NCBI GenBank assembly: GCA_019459485.1
Contig: JAIBEZ010000099.1
Coordinates: 62,001-126,000, forward strand
Source of the DNA: Prolixibacteraceae bacterium
Lineage (GTDB): Bacteria; Bacteroidota; Bacteroidia; Bacteroidales; Prolixibacteraceae
DNA: 64,000 bases
Direction: 5' to 3'
The notes beneath the pieces are model-generated. The model saw nothing but the letters and a program-made list of their open reading frames with translations, was not told the DNA's origin and ran no database searches. Positions within the stretch are counted from its first letter, which is position 1. The number at the start of each line of letters is the position of its first letter. Below, piece after piece: positions 17,836-27,173 of the stretch. The position numbers and the translations under genes are program-made.

Positions 17836-18899
17836 TGCAAAAAAGAATCATATACATGGTGTTGTTTGCATTGCTCTCCGTTTCTTGTGAAGAGTACTAC
17901 AAACCCGAACTCGAGGTTGTTCCGGCGATGTTGGTGGTCGAGTCGCATTTGACCAACGACCCGGGACAAAATTTTGTCAGGCTTTCTATGACGCAGGATT
18001 TTTACAACACTGTTCAGGAAGAAGAAATTACAGGCGCTAAAGTTGACCTTGTTGAATTGGGAGGCCAGATAATGAGCGGACTTGAGAACAGTCCAGGATA
18101 TTTTACCTTTCCTTCAACACCGGTTCCGGGGAGACAATACAAAATTCAGATTACTTATCAGAACGATGTATTTATTTCGGATCTTGTTACAATGCCTCCG
18201 ATTCCGACCATTGACTCACTTTATACTGTGCACAGGATTGAAAAATCTTTCCGTACCAATTCATCCGGAATTCCGGAGCTTATTGAAACACCCGTGCGTG
18301 AAATCTGCATAGATGCCCCTTTAAGTTTTCAACTCGGATATTACCGTTTTAACAGCAGGGCAATTCTTCAGTGGATCTATTCTCCTGCACCTTCAAACGG
18401 GCCTCCACCACCGTCCTGGTATGGATGGCTTTCGGTTTACGACCGGGGTTTGTTTAATCTGGCAGGGCCGAAAGAGTATAGCATATCGAATAAAGTACGA
18501 CAGCATCCGGTTGTTTCGCTCGATTACAACGGTAAGGTTTATCTCGACTCTACCGCACAGTCTCCATCAGGCTGGATTCTCATTCTCGACGAATATGGAA
18601 TCTCGAAGGAATCCTACGATTTTCATGAAAAACTGAACCAACAATTTTCCGCAGAAGGGAGCCTTTTTGATCCTGTTTTAACGCAGGTTTACGGGAATAT
18701 AAAATGCACAACTTCACCTGAAAAAATAGTACTTGGATTTTTTGATCTGAATTCGTACCGTCAATACCGTTATTATCTGAGTTTGGGGACTGGCCCCGAT
18801 GATCAGGTCATTCAACGACGTCTAAACAGCTATCCTGGAATTCCTGACAAAGGTTATCAGATCGGAATCCGTCCGTCATTTTGGGAAACCAATTATTAA
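17835..18899 (+). CDS. DUF4249 lipoprotein, partner of the TonB receptor
   Basis: This 354-aa protein begins with a lipoprotein signal (LFALLSVSCEEYY, lipid Cys at about residue 19) and matches the DUF4249 family: an N-terminal Ig-like stretch (MLVVESHLTNDPG) followed by a long beta-rich region with VPGRQYKIQI. It overlaps the receptor gene in an ATGA-like junction and directly abuts the next gene. The family is found almost only with TonB receptors of this type and probably sits on the outer-membrane surface or assists the receptor. Its biochemical role is undefined. Confidence 0.9.
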   Translation: MQKRIIYMVLFALLSVSCEEYYKPELEVVPAMLVVESHLTNDPGQNFVRLSMTQDFYNTVQEEEITGAKVDLVELGGQIMSGLENSPGYFTFPSTPVPGRQYKIQITYQNDVFISDLVTMPPIPTIDSLYTVHRIEKSFRTNSSGIPELIETPVREICIDAPLSFQLGYYRFNSRAILQWIYSPAPSNGPPPPSWYGWLSVYDRGLFNLAGPKEYSISNKVRQHPVVSLDYNGKVYLDSTAQSPSGWILILDEYGISKESYDFHEKLNQQFSAEGSLFDPVLTQVYGNIKCTTSPEKIVLGFFDLNSYRQYRYYLSLGTGPDDQVIQRRLNSYPGIPDKGYQIGIRPSFWETNY

Positions 18900-20522
18900 A
18901 TGAAGAAAAAAATAATCATATCTCTATTCCTGATAGTCGTTGCGATGACTGGGAACACTCAGGAAAAAGCAGGGTTCGGTTTTTACACCGACCGAGATGT
19001 TTATGTCAGTGGCGAAACCTTGTTTGCCAAAATCTTTACGCCGGAAGGCAATCCTGCCCGAATCGTCTATCTCGATCTTGTAAATCATTATGGCGTCAGG
19101 GTTACCGGAGTTTCGCTTGAAATTAAAAGTAATCAGGCCAACGGTTTTATCCAGTTGCCCGATTCGCTCGGCTCCGGAAATTATCTGGCAAGAGCTTATC
19201 TGAAAAATACCTCCGGAAAACTTAAAATTCTACATGAAATTTGGATTTCGAACAGGTTCGATGGTCGGGAAAAGACAAACGAAATGAAACGGATTTCCGG
19301 ACTGGAAAAAATTCAGGAAGAAAGAACCGGAAAAATTGAATTTGAAAATATTGAAGCCAACTACCAAACGAACAGCAATATCGCCGCTACCATCAGAATC
19401 GATGAAACACTCGTGAATGAAATTGATGGTAATCTGCTTATTTCTGTGGCTCAGGCAGAAGCATCGTTCGATGCTGCTTCGTTTATTTGGAGCTCCGATC
19501 AGGGAAAAGAAGGAATGACCGAAAACAAAGGCATCATACTTTCAGGAACAGTAACCGATAGGAAAACCTTGGAACCGGCTGCCGGAATTACCGTTTACCT
19601 GACGATACCGGATTCGGTTCCCGGATTTCAGTACTACCAAACCCGAAAAGACGGCCGCTTTTATTTTCTGCTGGAAGATTATTTCGGAGCGGTTCAGGCA
19701 GTCGTTCAATGTTTCGGCAATACTCCGGTACAACGGTTGAAAATAACGATGGATGAACTTTTCGCGGACGCAGGCACATTGCCAGAATTCAGGCAACATC
19801 CTATTTCTGAAGAATTTAAACACAATGTCAGCAGGAATATTGATGCATTGACTTTCCGGAAAATTTTTGAACAGGATAAAATAAAACTGGTGCCACCTGC
19901 CATAAAAGAACAAGAATCATCTCCTTATTATGGAAATCCAACCCGAACTGTCGATCCGCAGTTGTTTATAGATCTTCCGAATTTTACTGAAATTTCAAGA
20001 GAGCTTTTACCGGGCGTAAAATGGAGGAACTACAACAACGAACCGACCCTTCAGGTGATTAACAACAACATGCATAACTACTTTGCCGATACTCCATTGA
20101 TACTGATCGACGGAATTCCAATCCGGGATTTGAATGTAATAAAGGACATGGGAACTGCCGACATCGACCGGGTTGAGATTTGCCAGTATGAGCGGTATTA
20201 TGGCGACCTCCGGTTTCCGGGTGTGGTAGCAATTTACACCACCAAAGCCGATTATTCATCGCTACCCACATCCGACCAGCTTATTCGAATGGATCTTGAA
20301 ACCATACAGGTAAAGGTTGCAACTGCCGAACACGCAATTCAGGAACCAACCATTCCCGATTTGAGGCAGCTTATCTATTGGAATCCTTTGGCTGAACCCA
20401 AAAATGAAATTTTTATTAAATGTAATACTTCTGCAATTGCAGGCCAGTTTATGCTGATCGTAAGAGGTCGGTTGAAAAATGGAACGCTGATTTTTGCAGA
20501 AAAACAATTTGAAGTAAAATGA
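18900..20522 (+). CDS. Exported 540-aa protein with MG2-like N-terminus and plug-like C-terminal segment
   Basis: A signal peptide (1-20) is followed by an alpha-2-macroglobulin MG2-like beta-sandwich (FYTDRDVYVSGETLFAKI). Around residues 215-285 there is a carboxypeptidase-regulatory-like repeat (SGTVTDRKTLEPAAGITVYL). A later segment (about 385-460, LILIDGIPIRDLNVIKDM, then VVAIYTTK) resembles a TonB-receptor plug, yet no barrel follows. The start codon directly abuts the DUF4249 stop, so it is the third gene of the receptor operon. It could be a periplasmic or surface partner that docks with the receptor; function is unknown. Confidence 0.7.
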   Translation: MKKKIIISLFLIVVAMTGNTQEKAGFGFYTDRDVYVSGETLFAKIFTPEGNPARIVYLDLVNHYGVRVTGVSLEIKSNQANGFIQLPDSLGSGNYLARAYLKNTSGKLKILHEIWISNRFDGREKTNEMKRISGLEKIQEERTGKIEFENIEANYQTNSNIAATIRIDETLVNEIDGNLLISVAQAEASFDAASFIWSSDQGKEGMTENKGIILSGTVTDRKTLEPAAGITVYLTIPDSVPGFQYYQTRKDGRFYFLLEDYFGAVQAVVQCFGNTPVQRLKITMDELFADAGTLPEFRQHPISEEFKHNVSRNIDALTFRKIFEQDKIKLVPPAIKEQESSPYYGNPTRTVDPQLFIDLPNFTEISRELLPGVKWRNYNNEPTLQVINNNMHNYFADTPLILIDGIPIRDLNVIKDMGTADIDRVEICQYERYYGDLRFPGVVAIYTTKADYSSLPTSDQLIRMDLETIQVKVATAEHAIQEPTIPDLRQLIYWNPLAEPKNEIFIKCNTSAIAGQFMLIVRGRLKNGTLIFAEKQFEVK

Positions 20523-20614
20523 TATGAAACGAGCCATCAGAGAAAATCTCAAATACAGCAGAATGACTATATTGGCGAGTTCCATATGGCAATTGAAATA
20601 CAAATTATAGGCAT

Positions 20615-21331
20615 ATGAACATCAGGATAATTCTTCTATTCATTCTTTTTCATGCAGCAGGTTTTACCACCACTGTTCTCGCGCAGGAACCGCTGAACCC
20701 GAATTGGGATGCCGAAAAAATTAAAGGTACACGCTACATTCCTTATCCCATATACGATGGGTTCCCTTTTCTGAATGACTCGTGGCTGCCGGGAAAAATT
20801 GAATTTGCCAGTGGCGAAATTGCTGATAGTTTATATCTGAGATACAGCTCGTTTAAAGATGACATTATTTATTACAATAAAGCCATCACCACCCAGATTG
20901 TAATTGACAAAGCGAGTTTGAATGGTTTTTCGTTTACTGAAAAAGACGGCAGGACAAGGGTATTCCGGAAACAGTATTTCGATGGTTTTATGAAAGGCGA
21001 TCGTTATTTTGAAGTCCTGTCGGATGGAGAAACCGATTTACTGGTCTACCGAAAAGTAATTCTAATCACAATATCACCATACAAGGACCAGAATAATATT
21101 TTAAAAAACCAGGCTTATGCCCCAAATTACCAATACTATTTCTATTCGCCGTCAAAGGGATACGCTTCGGTGAGAATGAATTTAGGCGCTTTGCTGTCAA
21201 AATTCGACAAGGTTTCACAAAAAAGCATCAAAAAACTTCTCCGGAAAAACAGAATCAGAATTCTCGATGAAAATAGTTTTGTTCGAGCCTGGAAGGTAGT
21301 TGAAAAAGAGGGGTTTGAGGTTGAATTTTAG
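20615..21331 (+). CDS. Exported hypothetical protein, 238 aa
   Basis: The protein has a signal peptide (1-24, cleaved near VLAQEP) and a beta-rich body with a basic C-terminal helix (KKLLRKNRIRILDENSFVRAW). I recognise no named family. It lies 92 nt downstream of the receptor operon on the same strand and may be its last member. Confidence 0.65.
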   Translation: MNIRIILLFILFHAAGFTTTVLAQEPLNPNWDAEKIKGTRYIPYPIYDGFPFLNDSWLPGKIEFASGEIADSLYLRYSSFKDDIIYYNKAITTQIVIDKASLNGFSFTEKDGRTRVFRKQYFDGFMKGDRYFEVLSDGETDLLVYRKVILITISPYKDQNNILKNQAYAPNYQYYFYSPSKGYASVRMNLGALLSKFDKVSQKSIKKLLRKNRIRILDENSFVRAWKVVEKEGFEVEF

Positions 21332-21434
21332 CCATACTTTGAATGTGCAAAGTGCTTTTGTTAATTTAATAACTTGTTGTAAAAGAATAAATTAATTAAG
21401 ATTCAAATATCAAGTTCAAACTAAAAATTTGCCA

Positions 21435-21638
21435 ATGAAAAATTTTTACTTTTTCGGATTAGCATTTTTTCCAATTGCTGTTGGATTAACTGTTGGTTTT
21501 ATCGTTTACGATTTATTCGACACATCTGACATAGGAAATTTAGTATTGAAAAGCACTGGCAAGGGAATTATTATAGGAGCTTTGTTCGGATTGTTTAATT
21601 TGTTTTTAAAAATTGGACCTTTTAATAGAACAAAATAA
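21435..21638 (+). CDS. Small two-helix membrane protein
   Basis: From the ATG at 21435 this is a 67-aa protein with two hydrophobic helices (FFGLAFFPIAVGLTVGFIVY and GIIIGALFGLFNLFL) and a short basic tail. A TTG two codons upstream is less likely to be the start. The family is unknown. An A-rich ribosome-binding region precedes the ATG. Confidence 0.5.
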   Translation: MKNFYFFGLAFFPIAVGLTVGFIVYDLFDTSDIGNLVLKSTGKGIIIGALFGLFNLFLKIGPFNRTK

Positions 21639-21850
21639 AAATTCCGAAGAACAGATTGTTTGTGCAAGATACATTTGCAACGGTTTATCGGGAATGTCTC
21701 TTCTTTCACCAAGTGGCATCAGGATTCCAGATGCGGAAATTCGGACTTCTTATAAATTCATTCTAAAATCCCCAATTTTCTGAATTCGTTTTGTTAAATT
21801 TATTGAGTCGTTTTTGGATAAAACTCAAAGAAAAACATAAAACAAAGCAG

Positions 21851-22867
21851 ATGAATAAGATCCTACTTTTTACCATTCCGGTTTTACTCGTATTTTGCCA
21901 ATGTAAAACCAATACAGGAAATGGCATCATCATGACAGTTAACGGACCAATTTCTTCTGAAAAGTTGGGAACATGGCTAACCCACGAGCATATTCTGGTC
22001 GATTTTATTGGCGCCGATTCGATAAGCAATGAAAGATGGGAAAGGCCGGAAGTAATTGAAAAGGCATTTCCATACCTTCAGCAAATAAAAGATTTAGGTT
22101 GCCAGACCTTTGTCGAATGTACGCCGGATTTTCTTGGCAGAGATCCGATATTGCTGAAAAGCCTGTCTGATTCAACCGGATTGAATATCATTACAAACAC
22201 AGGGCTTTACGGTGCAAGAAATAATAAATTCATTCCCGGTTATGCATTTGAAGAAACCGCTGAACAGCTTGCCAAACGTTGGACGACAGAATGGGAGGAA
22301 GGGATTGACGGTACCGGAATAAAACCGGGATTCATCAAAATTGGTGTTGACAATGGCAATTTATCCGAAATGCATAAAAAGCTGATCTCGGCTGCCGCTA
22401 TCGCACATTTAAAAACCGGACTTGTAATCGCATCGCATACAGGATCAGCAATTCCGGCATTCGAACAAATCGAGATCCTAAAACAGTTGGGAGTATCGCC
22501 CGAAGCATTTATTTGGGTTCATGCCCAGTCGGAAAAAGAGGTGATGAACCACATAAAAGCAGCACAGTCGGGAGCATGGATTAGTCTTGATGGCTTGGGC
22601 GAGAATAACCTTCAGGATTATTTGAAAATGATTAATAACCTAAAAGATAATAATTTGCTGAACAAGGTTTTGTTATCGCATGACGCAGGTTGGTACGATC
22701 CGGCCAAAGAAAACAGCGGAGAATACCGGGGCTACACCACACTTTTTGAAAAGCTTGTTCCTTTGTTGCGGAGTGGAAACTATTCTGAAAAGGAAATTAA
22801 CCAGCTTTTGGTGATAAATCCGGCACAGGCTTTTACCATTAAAATACGCAAAGCCAATCAGAAATAA
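21851..22867 (+). CDS. Phosphotriesterase-family metal-dependent hydrolase, lipoprotein
   Basis: This is an amidohydrolase-superfamily protein with the phosphotriesterase (PHP/PTE) arrangement of metal ligands. HxH is in LTHEHILVDF, the bridging (carboxylated) Lys in PGFIKIGVD, His ligands in ASHTGSA and WVHAQSE, and the final Asp in LLSHDAGWY. From the ATG at 21851 it is 338 aa and starts with a lipoprotein signal (LLVFCQCKTN). Natural members of this group are usually lactonases or esterases; true phosphotriesterase activity is rare. It is followed by the DUF2851 gene after 12 nt. Confidence 0.87.
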   Translation: MNKILLFTIPVLLVFCQCKTNTGNGIIMTVNGPISSEKLGTWLTHEHILVDFIGADSISNERWERPEVIEKAFPYLQQIKDLGCQTFVECTPDFLGRDPILLKSLSDSTGLNIITNTGLYGARNNKFIPGYAFEETAEQLAKRWTTEWEEGIDGTGIKPGFIKIGVDNGNLSEMHKKLISAAAIAHLKTGLVIASHTGSAIPAFEQIEILKQLGVSPEAFIWVHAQSEKEVMNHIKAAQSGAWISLDGLGENNLQDYLKMINNLKDNNLLNKVLLSHDAGWYDPAKENSGEYRGYTTLFEKLVPLLRSGNYSEKEINQLLVINPAQAFTIKIRKANQK

Positions 22868-22879
22868 CAACTCCAACTT

Positions 22880-24169
22880 ATGAAAGAAGAGTTTTTGCAG
22901 TTTATCTGGAAACATGGGTTGTATCTGAAGGACGACCTGAAAACCACCGATGGAAAACCTGTCGAAATCATTTCGTCGGGTCGGCCAAACACCGATTCGG
23001 GACCCGATTTCTTCAATGGCAAAATCCGAATTGGAGAAACAACCTGGGCAGGAAATATCGAAGTCCACCAGAAATCGTCGCATTGGTATAACCACAAACA
23101 TGACATCGATGGGGCCTACGACAATGTTATCCTGCATGTTGTCGAACTGCACGACAAAGCCGTTCAGGTAAAAAACCACGGACTGCCAACACTCGAAATC
23201 AGGTATCCGGTCGAAATTTTGGAAAACTACGAACAGCTCCTGAAATCGGAACGCTGGATTGCCTGCGAGAAAAAGTTGCCTGAAGTTGAACCGTTCATCC
23301 TGCGATTTTGGTTCAGTTCACTGATGATTGAACGGCTTCAATCGAAAACCGGTGATATCCTGAATATTCTGGAACAGAATAAAAACAACTGGAACGAAAC
23401 TTTTTATCAGTTGCTTGCCCGTAATTTCGGGATGAAAACCAACGCGCTGCCATTCGAACTGCTCGCCAAATCGCTGCCACTGCAAATATTATCGAAACAC
23501 AAAAACGATTTGTTCCAGATAGAAGCTTTGCTGTTCGGGCAATCTGGCTTGCTGAACGAAACTTTACTTGGCGATGATTATTATTTATCGCTTCGGAAAG
23601 AGTATTCCTATCTGTACAAAAAGTATAGCTTATCGGGTATCGAAGCGCATTTGTGGAAGTTTATGCGATTACGTCCCATCAACTTTCCAACCGTCCGGAT
23701 CGCGCAACTGGCAATGCTTGTGCATCATTCTTCGGCTTTGTTTTCCCAGATTCTGGAAACCGAAAATCCCGAAGAGCTACGTAAACTTTTTGATGTAAAA
23801 GCTTCAGGATATTGGGATACGCATTATCGTTTTAACAAACCTTCCGGAGAAAACAGGCAAAAAGTGCTTGGCGATACCGCATTCAATAATTTGGTGATCA
23901 ACACGATTGTTCCGCTGCTGTTTGTTTACGGCGACCAACACCTCGATCAGGCCATGAAAGACCGCGCTCTGTTTCTGCTAGAGAAGCTGGCTCCTGAAGA
24001 AAATCAGATCATCCGAAAATGGAACGAGCTGGGAATTGAAAGCCGCACCGCATTTGAAACACAGGCCTTGCTTCAGTTGAAAAATAACTACTGCGACCAT
24101 AAAAAATGTTTGAATTGTCAGATGGGGGCGAAGATCATCACTTTAACCAATCATTCCGACAGCAGATAA
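22880..24169 (+). CDS. DUF2851 family protein
   Basis: This 429-aa cytoplasmic protein matches DUF2851, widespread in Bacteroidota and of unknown function. The conserved N-terminal part includes SGRPNTDSGPDFFNGKIRIG and EVHQKSSHWYNHKHD, a beta-rich stretch. The rest is helical and ends in a Cys-rich motif (CDHKKCLNCQMG) that could bind metal. It lies 12 nt downstream of the phosphotriesterase-like gene. Confidence 0.85.
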   Translation: MKEEFLQFIWKHGLYLKDDLKTTDGKPVEIISSGRPNTDSGPDFFNGKIRIGETTWAGNIEVHQKSSHWYNHKHDIDGAYDNVILHVVELHDKAVQVKNHGLPTLEIRYPVEILENYEQLLKSERWIACEKKLPEVEPFILRFWFSSLMIERLQSKTGDILNILEQNKNNWNETFYQLLARNFGMKTNALPFELLAKSLPLQILSKHKNDLFQIEALLFGQSGLLNETLLGDDYYLSLRKEYSYLYKKYSLSGIEAHLWKFMRLRPINFPTVRIAQLAMLVHHSSALFSQILETENPEELRKLFDVKASGYWDTHYRFNKPSGENRQKVLGDTAFNNLVINTIVPLLFVYGDQHLDQAMKDRALFLLEKLAPEENQIIRKWNELGIESRTAFETQALLQLKNNYCDHKKCLNCQMGAKIITLTNHSDSR

Positions 24170-24205
24170 TTGTATCAATTAAATTTCAGAGTCAATCAGA
24201 ATTGT

Positions 24206-24213
24206 TAATTTTG
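24206..24213 (+). promoter_or_regulatory. -7 promoter element (TAATTTTG) for the 24234-mutL-rhomboid operon
   Basis: TAATTTTG matches the Bacteroidota TAnnTTTG element and lies about 20 nt upstream of the small gene at 24234. No -33 box was assigned. Confidence 0.45.
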
Positions 24214-24233
24214 TACTATTAAAATAAAATTCA

Positions 24234-24530
24234 ATGGGAATGAAATTCATGAATCTGCCAAAGGCAAGACAATTCAATATAGTTACGCGCTTTTACGATC
24301 CTCAAAAAGAGGCGATGAAGGAGCGCGAAGAAAGGATTAGACGGGAGTTGGCGCAAGATAATCCCGATGGATCAACTTTTTCGTATCATGCTGATATCAA
24401 AGGAAAGTTCAGAAGTGCCGGGAAATTTGTTAACAACAAGACTGTTGCAGAGGCCCGCAGAAAATCGAACATGCGTTTAATTTATATTGTGATCATCCTG
24501 ACGGCATTGGTTTATTTTTTTCTCAAATAG
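24234..24530 (+). CDS. Small conserved membrane-anchored protein upstream of mutL
   Basis: This 98-aa protein has a charged N-terminal region (FYDPQKEAMKEREERIRRELA) and one C-terminal membrane helix (LIYIVIILTALVYFFL). Similar small proteins sit directly before mutL in other Bacteroidota and are sometimes misannotated as riboflavin synthase subunits; nothing here supports that activity. mutL begins 13 nt after its stop. Function is unknown. Confidence 0.75.
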   Translation: MGMKFMNLPKARQFNIVTRFYDPQKEAMKEREERIRRELAQDNPDGSTFSYHADIKGKFRSAGKFVNNKTVAEARRKSNMRLIYIVIILTALVYFFLK

Positions 24531-24543
24531 TTCAAATTATCCT

Positions 24544-26394
24544 GTGCCAGATATTATTCAACTACTTCCAGACTCGGTTGCCAACCAGATAGCTGCCGGA
24601 GAGGTCATTCAAAGACCTGCTTCGGTTGTGAAAGAATTGGTGGAAAACGCCATCGATGCCGGGGCAACCCAAATAAAAGTGAACATTAAAGATGCAGGCC
24701 GCACCCTCATCCAGATTACCGACAATGGCTGCGGCATGTCGGATACCGATGCGCGCATGGCCTTCGAGCGGCACGCCACCTCCAAAATTAAGTCAGCCAG
24801 CGATATATTTGCCATTCGTACCATGGGTTTCAGGGGCGAAGCGCTGGCCTCGATAGCTGCCATTGCCGAAGTTGAACTCCGAACCAAAGAACATGATCAG
24901 GATTTGGGGACTTTTATTCACATTTCAGGGTCAAATATTATTGCTCAGGAACCGGTAAGTTGCGACAGCGGCACTAATTTCCAGATAAAAAACCTGTTTT
25001 TTAATGTTCCGGCAAGGCGCAAATTCCTGAAGTCGAACCCGGCAGAGCTGAAACACATCATCAACGAAATTCAACGCATTGCACTCGCCAATTCAGACAT
25101 TTCCATATCGCTGTATCACAACGGATCGGCCATTTATGAATTGAATGGCTCTAACAAAAGGGTACGGATCGTTTCAATATTCGGAAAAAATATCAATCAA
25201 AACCTGATCCCGATCGAAACGGAAACTTCACTAGTCAAAATCAGCGGCTTCATCGGGCAGCCCAAACATGCGCGAAAAATGTTTGGCGAACAGTTCTTTT
25301 TCGTCAACCAGCGGTACATCAAGCATCCATATTTTCACCGCGCCATCATGCAGGCTTACGAAAAAATATTGCCGCCCGATGCAATTCCTTCGTATTTCAT
25401 TTATTTCGATATGAACCCTGCCGACATCGATGTAAATATTCATCCGACCAAAACCGAAATTAAATTCGAAAACGAACAGGCGGTCTGGCAAATTCTTCAG
25501 GCCTCGGTCCGCGAAGCGCTCGGAAAGTTCAACATCGTTCCATCCATCGACTTCGATCAGGCCGGAAGTGTAGATATTCCGATGCCGCTCAGGGATTACG
25601 GCGATGTGCACACTCCTGAAATAAAAATTAACCCGGCCTACAATCCTTTTGAACAGACAGGTTCGACAAAAAACTATTCGGGAACCGACAGAAGTTTTGC
25701 GCCGACACCAACACAGCGCACCAACCTTTCAAGCTGGCAATCTTTGTACAAAGGCCTCGAGCCCGATTTTTCCTCGCAACCGGAAACTCCAGCTGATGAA
25801 CCTGTACAATTCAGGATGGAAGAACAGCAAACTGCAAAAAGTTCGGTGCAATTCAAAAACAAATACATCCTGACGCCTGTTAAATCGGGTTTGATGGTGA
25901 TTGACCAGAAGCGAGCCCACGAGCGCATTTTGTACGAGCGGTTAATGCAGGTGATTGAAAACCATGAGGTGGCCAGTCAGCAACAGCTTTTTCCTGAAAC
26001 CTTTGAACTGAATGCTTCGGATGCAACTTTGCTTACAAGTATTTTGCCCGAACTGAGAGCATTGGGTTTCGATGTCCGCGATTTTGGCAAGAACAGTTTC
26101 ATTATCAACGGAACGCCGGGAGTGCTGCATACCTCTTCGCCGGTTGAGATTATTGAAAGTTTACTGGAAGAATTTAAAAATTCGCCGGTCAACCTTCAGG
26201 AGAAAGCCCGCGAAACGGTTGCAATGTCGCTGGCACAAGCGTCATCCATTCAATACGGGCAGGCATTAAAGCCAGCGGAAATAAGCGAATTGATTGATAA
26301 TCTGTTTGCCTGTAAGACGCCCAATTTTTCGCCAAAAGGAAAGAAGATACTGTCGATCATGCCATTGGATGATTTTGAAAAACTATTGAAATGA
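24544..26394 (+). CDS. mutL: DNA mismatch repair protein MutL
   Basis: This 616-aa protein is a GHKL ATPase of mismatch repair that links MutS recognition to strand incision. The N-terminal motifs are complete: IAAGEVIQRPASVVKELVENAIDAG, DNGCGM and TMGFRGEALASI. A proline- and serine-rich linker (about 350-430) leads to the C-terminal dimerisation domain. The endonuclease motif appears as DQKRAHERILYE, where the usual DQHA is DQKR, while the spaced Glu residues remain. Translation starts at a GTG (24544). It is the second gene of the operon and is followed by two rhomboids. Confidence 0.96.
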   Translation: MPDIIQLLPDSVANQIAAGEVIQRPASVVKELVENAIDAGATQIKVNIKDAGRTLIQITDNGCGMSDTDARMAFERHATSKIKSASDIFAIRTMGFRGEALASIAAIAEVELRTKEHDQDLGTFIHISGSNIIAQEPVSCDSGTNFQIKNLFFNVPARRKFLKSNPAELKHIINEIQRIALANSDISISLYHNGSAIYELNGSNKRVRIVSIFGKNINQNLIPIETETSLVKISGFIGQPKHARKMFGEQFFFVNQRYIKHPYFHRAIMQAYEKILPPDAIPSYFIYFDMNPADIDVNIHPTKTEIKFENEQAVWQILQASVREALGKFNIVPSIDFDQAGSVDIPMPLRDYGDVHTPEIKINPAYNPFEQTGSTKNYSGTDRSFAPTPTQRTNLSSWQSLYKGLEPDFSSQPETPADEPVQFRMEEQQTAKSSVQFKNKYILTPVKSGLMVIDQKRAHERILYERLMQVIENHEVASQQQLFPETFELNASDATLLTSILPELRALGFDVRDFGKNSFIINGTPGVLHTSSPVEIIESLLEEFKNSPVNLQEKARETVAMSLAQASSIQYGQALKPAEISELIDNLFACKTPNFSPKGKKILSIMPLDDFEKLLK

Positions 26395-26427
26395 CATTTT
26401 AACGGAAAACCTATAAAATAACAGACT

Positions 26428-27171
26428 ATGATGCAAAATACAAGATCTGGTTTCAATGCCATACCTCCGGTTGTTAAAAACCTGATTATCATTAATATTA
26501 TCATGCTGCTTGCAACTTATATTTTAAGTATGCGAGGAATAGAACTTACCAGTATTTTGGGACTGCACTATTTTCAGTCTCCTGAATTCAGGCCCTATCA
26601 GCTTGTGACACATATGTTTATGCATGGCGGATTTACCCATCTTTTGTTTAACATGTTTGCACTCTGGATGTTTGGTCGAGTACTGGAAGGTGTTTGGGGA
26701 CCAAAGCGTTTCTTTATTTACTATTTTGTTACCGGTCTTGGAGCTGCATTGCTTCATACCTTTGTTAATTTTTTAGAGTTTCAGAGTGTTGCCTCTAAAA
26801 TGACTCCTGAGGCTGTCGAAATGGTGATGACTCAGGGGACAGAAATATTCAATCAAGGGAAAAATTTCTCCGATCCAATAGCAGGCAAGCTGAATCTTTT
26901 ACTGAATATTCCGACTGTAGGGGCATCAGGTGCCGTTTTCGGTATTCTCCTCGGCTTTGGAATGTTATTTCCCAATACTCAGTTGATGCTGCTTTTTCCG
27001 CCAATACCAATCAAAGCCAAATATTTTGTGATGGGCTACGGAGCCATCGAACTTTACCTTGGACTTACCCAATCGGGTAGCAACATCGCTCATTTTGCAC
27101 ATCTTGGCGGTATGCTCTTCGGCTTTTTCATGATTAAATACTGGAACAAAAACACCAAACATTTTTATTAA
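26428..27171 (+). CDS. Rhomboid intramembrane serine protease (first of two)
   Basis: This 247-aa six-helix membrane protease has the catalytic Ser in GASGAVFGILLGFG and the catalytic His in HFAHLGGMLFG. The L1-loop and helix-2 signatures (FMHGGFTHLLFNMFALWMFG) are also present. Such proteases cleave membrane helices of substrate proteins. It lies 33 nt after mutL and 2 nt before a second rhomboid gene. Confidence 0.95.
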   Translation: MMQNTRSGFNAIPPVVKNLIIINIIMLLATYILSMRGIELTSILGLHYFQSPEFRPYQLVTHMFMHGGFTHLLFNMFALWMFGRVLEGVWGPKRFFIYYFVTGLGAALLHTFVNFLEFQSVASKMTPEAVEMVMTQGTEIFNQGKNFSDPIAGKLNLLLNIPTVGASGAVFGILLGFGMLFPNTQLMLLFPPIPIKAKYFVMGYGAIELYLGLTQSGSNIAHFAHLGGMLFGFFMIKYWNKNTKHFY

Positions 27172-27173
27172 TC

